Made by a program: the position numbers and the translations under genes. The notes beneath the pieces were generated by a model that was given only the letters and a program-made list of their open reading frames with translations, was not told where the DNA came from and did not search any database. A stretch of 5,922 nt of DNA from an uncultured Ruminococcus sp. (GTDB lineage: Bacteria > Bacillota > Clostridia > Oscillospirales > Ruminococcaceae): contig CALEPT010000138.1 of NCBI GenBank assembly GCA_937910385.1, positions 1 to 5,922 of the forward strand. The letters run 5' to 3'. This document shows, piece after piece, positions 5,042 to 5,922 of the stretch. Position 1 is the first letter of the stretch. Each line of letters begins with the position of its first letter.

Positions 5042-5922
5042 TGCGAGTGGCAGTACATACGGGAGCTGTTCGTCATACCGCATTATAACAACCCAGTTGC
5101 GCTGAAGCGAGAGTTTGAGAAGTATATGACCAGTAAGATGTACTATCCATTCCAGGTCTACATATACTGGACACCGTTTGACTGCGGCTCGATGCTACTG
5201 TCCGACCGGAAGTTCCTGCAAATCATCTACGGACTGCATCATGACTCCTTTGAAGACCCAAGTAAATACAGAGATGCGACCGAGGAGACCAAGAACAACA
5301 TCTACACTTTCATTCGCAACAGCATGAGAACGGTCATTGCGGTAGACTGCGAGAATTCAGATGTTTATAAGCTGTATGCCACACTGAGGAACCTCGATCA
5401 GAGTGAGCTGGATAAGATAGAGAGGATCTATCTGTACGATGACCACCACACGACTGTTGGATGGCAATGGCTCGATAAGTTTACAGAGATACCTGTCGAA
5501 CACATCCTGATAGACCGTGTCACGGAACGAAAGAGCCTTGTCGATATCGTCATGACTGCCGGTGTCTGTCAGAGCCACTTTGCAGAGGGCATCGATAGCT
5601 TCATCCTCGTGTCCAGTGACTCGGACTTCTGGGGACTGATCACCTCGCTGCCGAACGCAAGGTTCCTCGTCATGTACGAATACGAGAACTGCGGCAGAGC
5701 GATCAAAAACGCTCTGGAGGAGCATGATATCTATTATTGCGCTATCGATGACTTCTGTTCCGGAAATGTTGACGGCTTCAAACGGGCGGTTTTGCTCGGT
5801 TTATTGCAGAAATATCTGCCGGACATACTGTATCTGAACGGTAAGGAGCTTGTAAACCATTTGTACGAAGAGGCGTGGATTGAGGGCACGGAAAGTGAGA
5901 AGAAGCATTTCTATGATAGATA
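5042..5922 (+). pseudogene. C-terminal NYN (PIN-like RNase) domain part, cut off by an upstream stop and by the window edge
   Basis: This is the same frame as the 4637 gene, open for 293 codons after the TGA. From about 5333 it shows an NYN domain, the PIN-like metal-dependent RNase fold of the LabA/DUF88 group. The acidic residues are present, numbered from 4637 with the stop as 135: D237 and N240 in IAVDCENSD, K299 and D303 in RKSLVDIVMTAG, D328 and D330 in LVSSDSDFWGL. A complete acidic set argues that the domain was functional until recently. No start codon with a ribosome site follows the TGA; an in-frame ATG near 5129 lacks one. The final bases (TA at 5921-5922) may be the start of a stop codon or of a Tyr codon, so the C-terminus is unknown. 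The whole protein would be at least 428 residues and presumably cleaves RNA in the cytoplasm, perhaps with the HhH protein. Confidence 0.7.

Noticed and set aside
5041..5055. ATG overlapping the stop (TGATG) as a restart site
   Set aside because: It is in another frame than the NYN domain and stops after 15 codons.
5357..5725. Minus-strand open frame of 122 codons, and a similar one at 1129-1455
   Set aside because: Both lie opposite well-supported coding frames with recognised domains and show no motif or ribosome site of their own.

Overview
The window looks like a piece of a Ruminococcus-type gut or rumen Firmicute genome. Two neighbouring secreted proteins end in type I dockerin domains of the kind typical of cellulosome-forming Ruminococcus: GD(V/I)Nx(D)G, then LLQKWLLAVP, then LDVFDLCLMKRELL. 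GC content is moderate, Shine-Dalgarno sites are strong and Gram-positive-like, and other genes belong to families common in Clostridia. The species cannot be fixed from the sequence alone.

Layout, all on the + strand. Positions 1-202 hold the decayed remnant of a DnaQ-like (DEDDh) exonuclease gene. Its last codons overlap the TTG start of a secreted protein at 199-1371 with transglutaminase-like, BspA-type leucine-rich repeat and dockerin domains. A second dockerin protein follows at 1403-3348: signal peptide, EF-hand loop, SDS22/internalin-like leucine-rich repeats, a long beta-rich region that may be a propeller, and dockerin. It is broken by a perfect 8-bp tandem duplication at 1660-1675; losing one copy restores a 645-residue protein. 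Next come a small membrane-anchored orphan protein (3383-3895) and a UPF0158 family protein (3923-4333). The window closes with a 73-residue helix-hairpin-helix protein (4397-4618) and, 18 bp later, a gene for an NYN/PIN-like nuclease (4637 to beyond the right edge). That last gene is interrupted by an in-frame TGA at 5039-5041.

How the genes relate: gaps from 199 to the right edge are short (18-63 bp) and I see no convincing terminator hairpin, so co-transcription is possible. Function seems to fall into two blocks. The first block is exported, dockerin-tagged proteins that would dock onto cohesins of a cellulosome-like scaffold, plus one anchored protein. The second block is cytoplasmic: UPF0158, HhH and NYN nuclease. 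The HhH-NYN pair is the best candidate for an undescribed nucleic-acid-processing module.

Three of the seven loci carry a disabling lesion (decayed exonuclease, 8-bp frameshift, in-frame stop). This may be real gene decay, phase variation or sequence error, and it is the main point to check. No RNA gene, CRISPR array, insertion sequence or terminator was seen, and no stretch above 300 bases lacks a gene.
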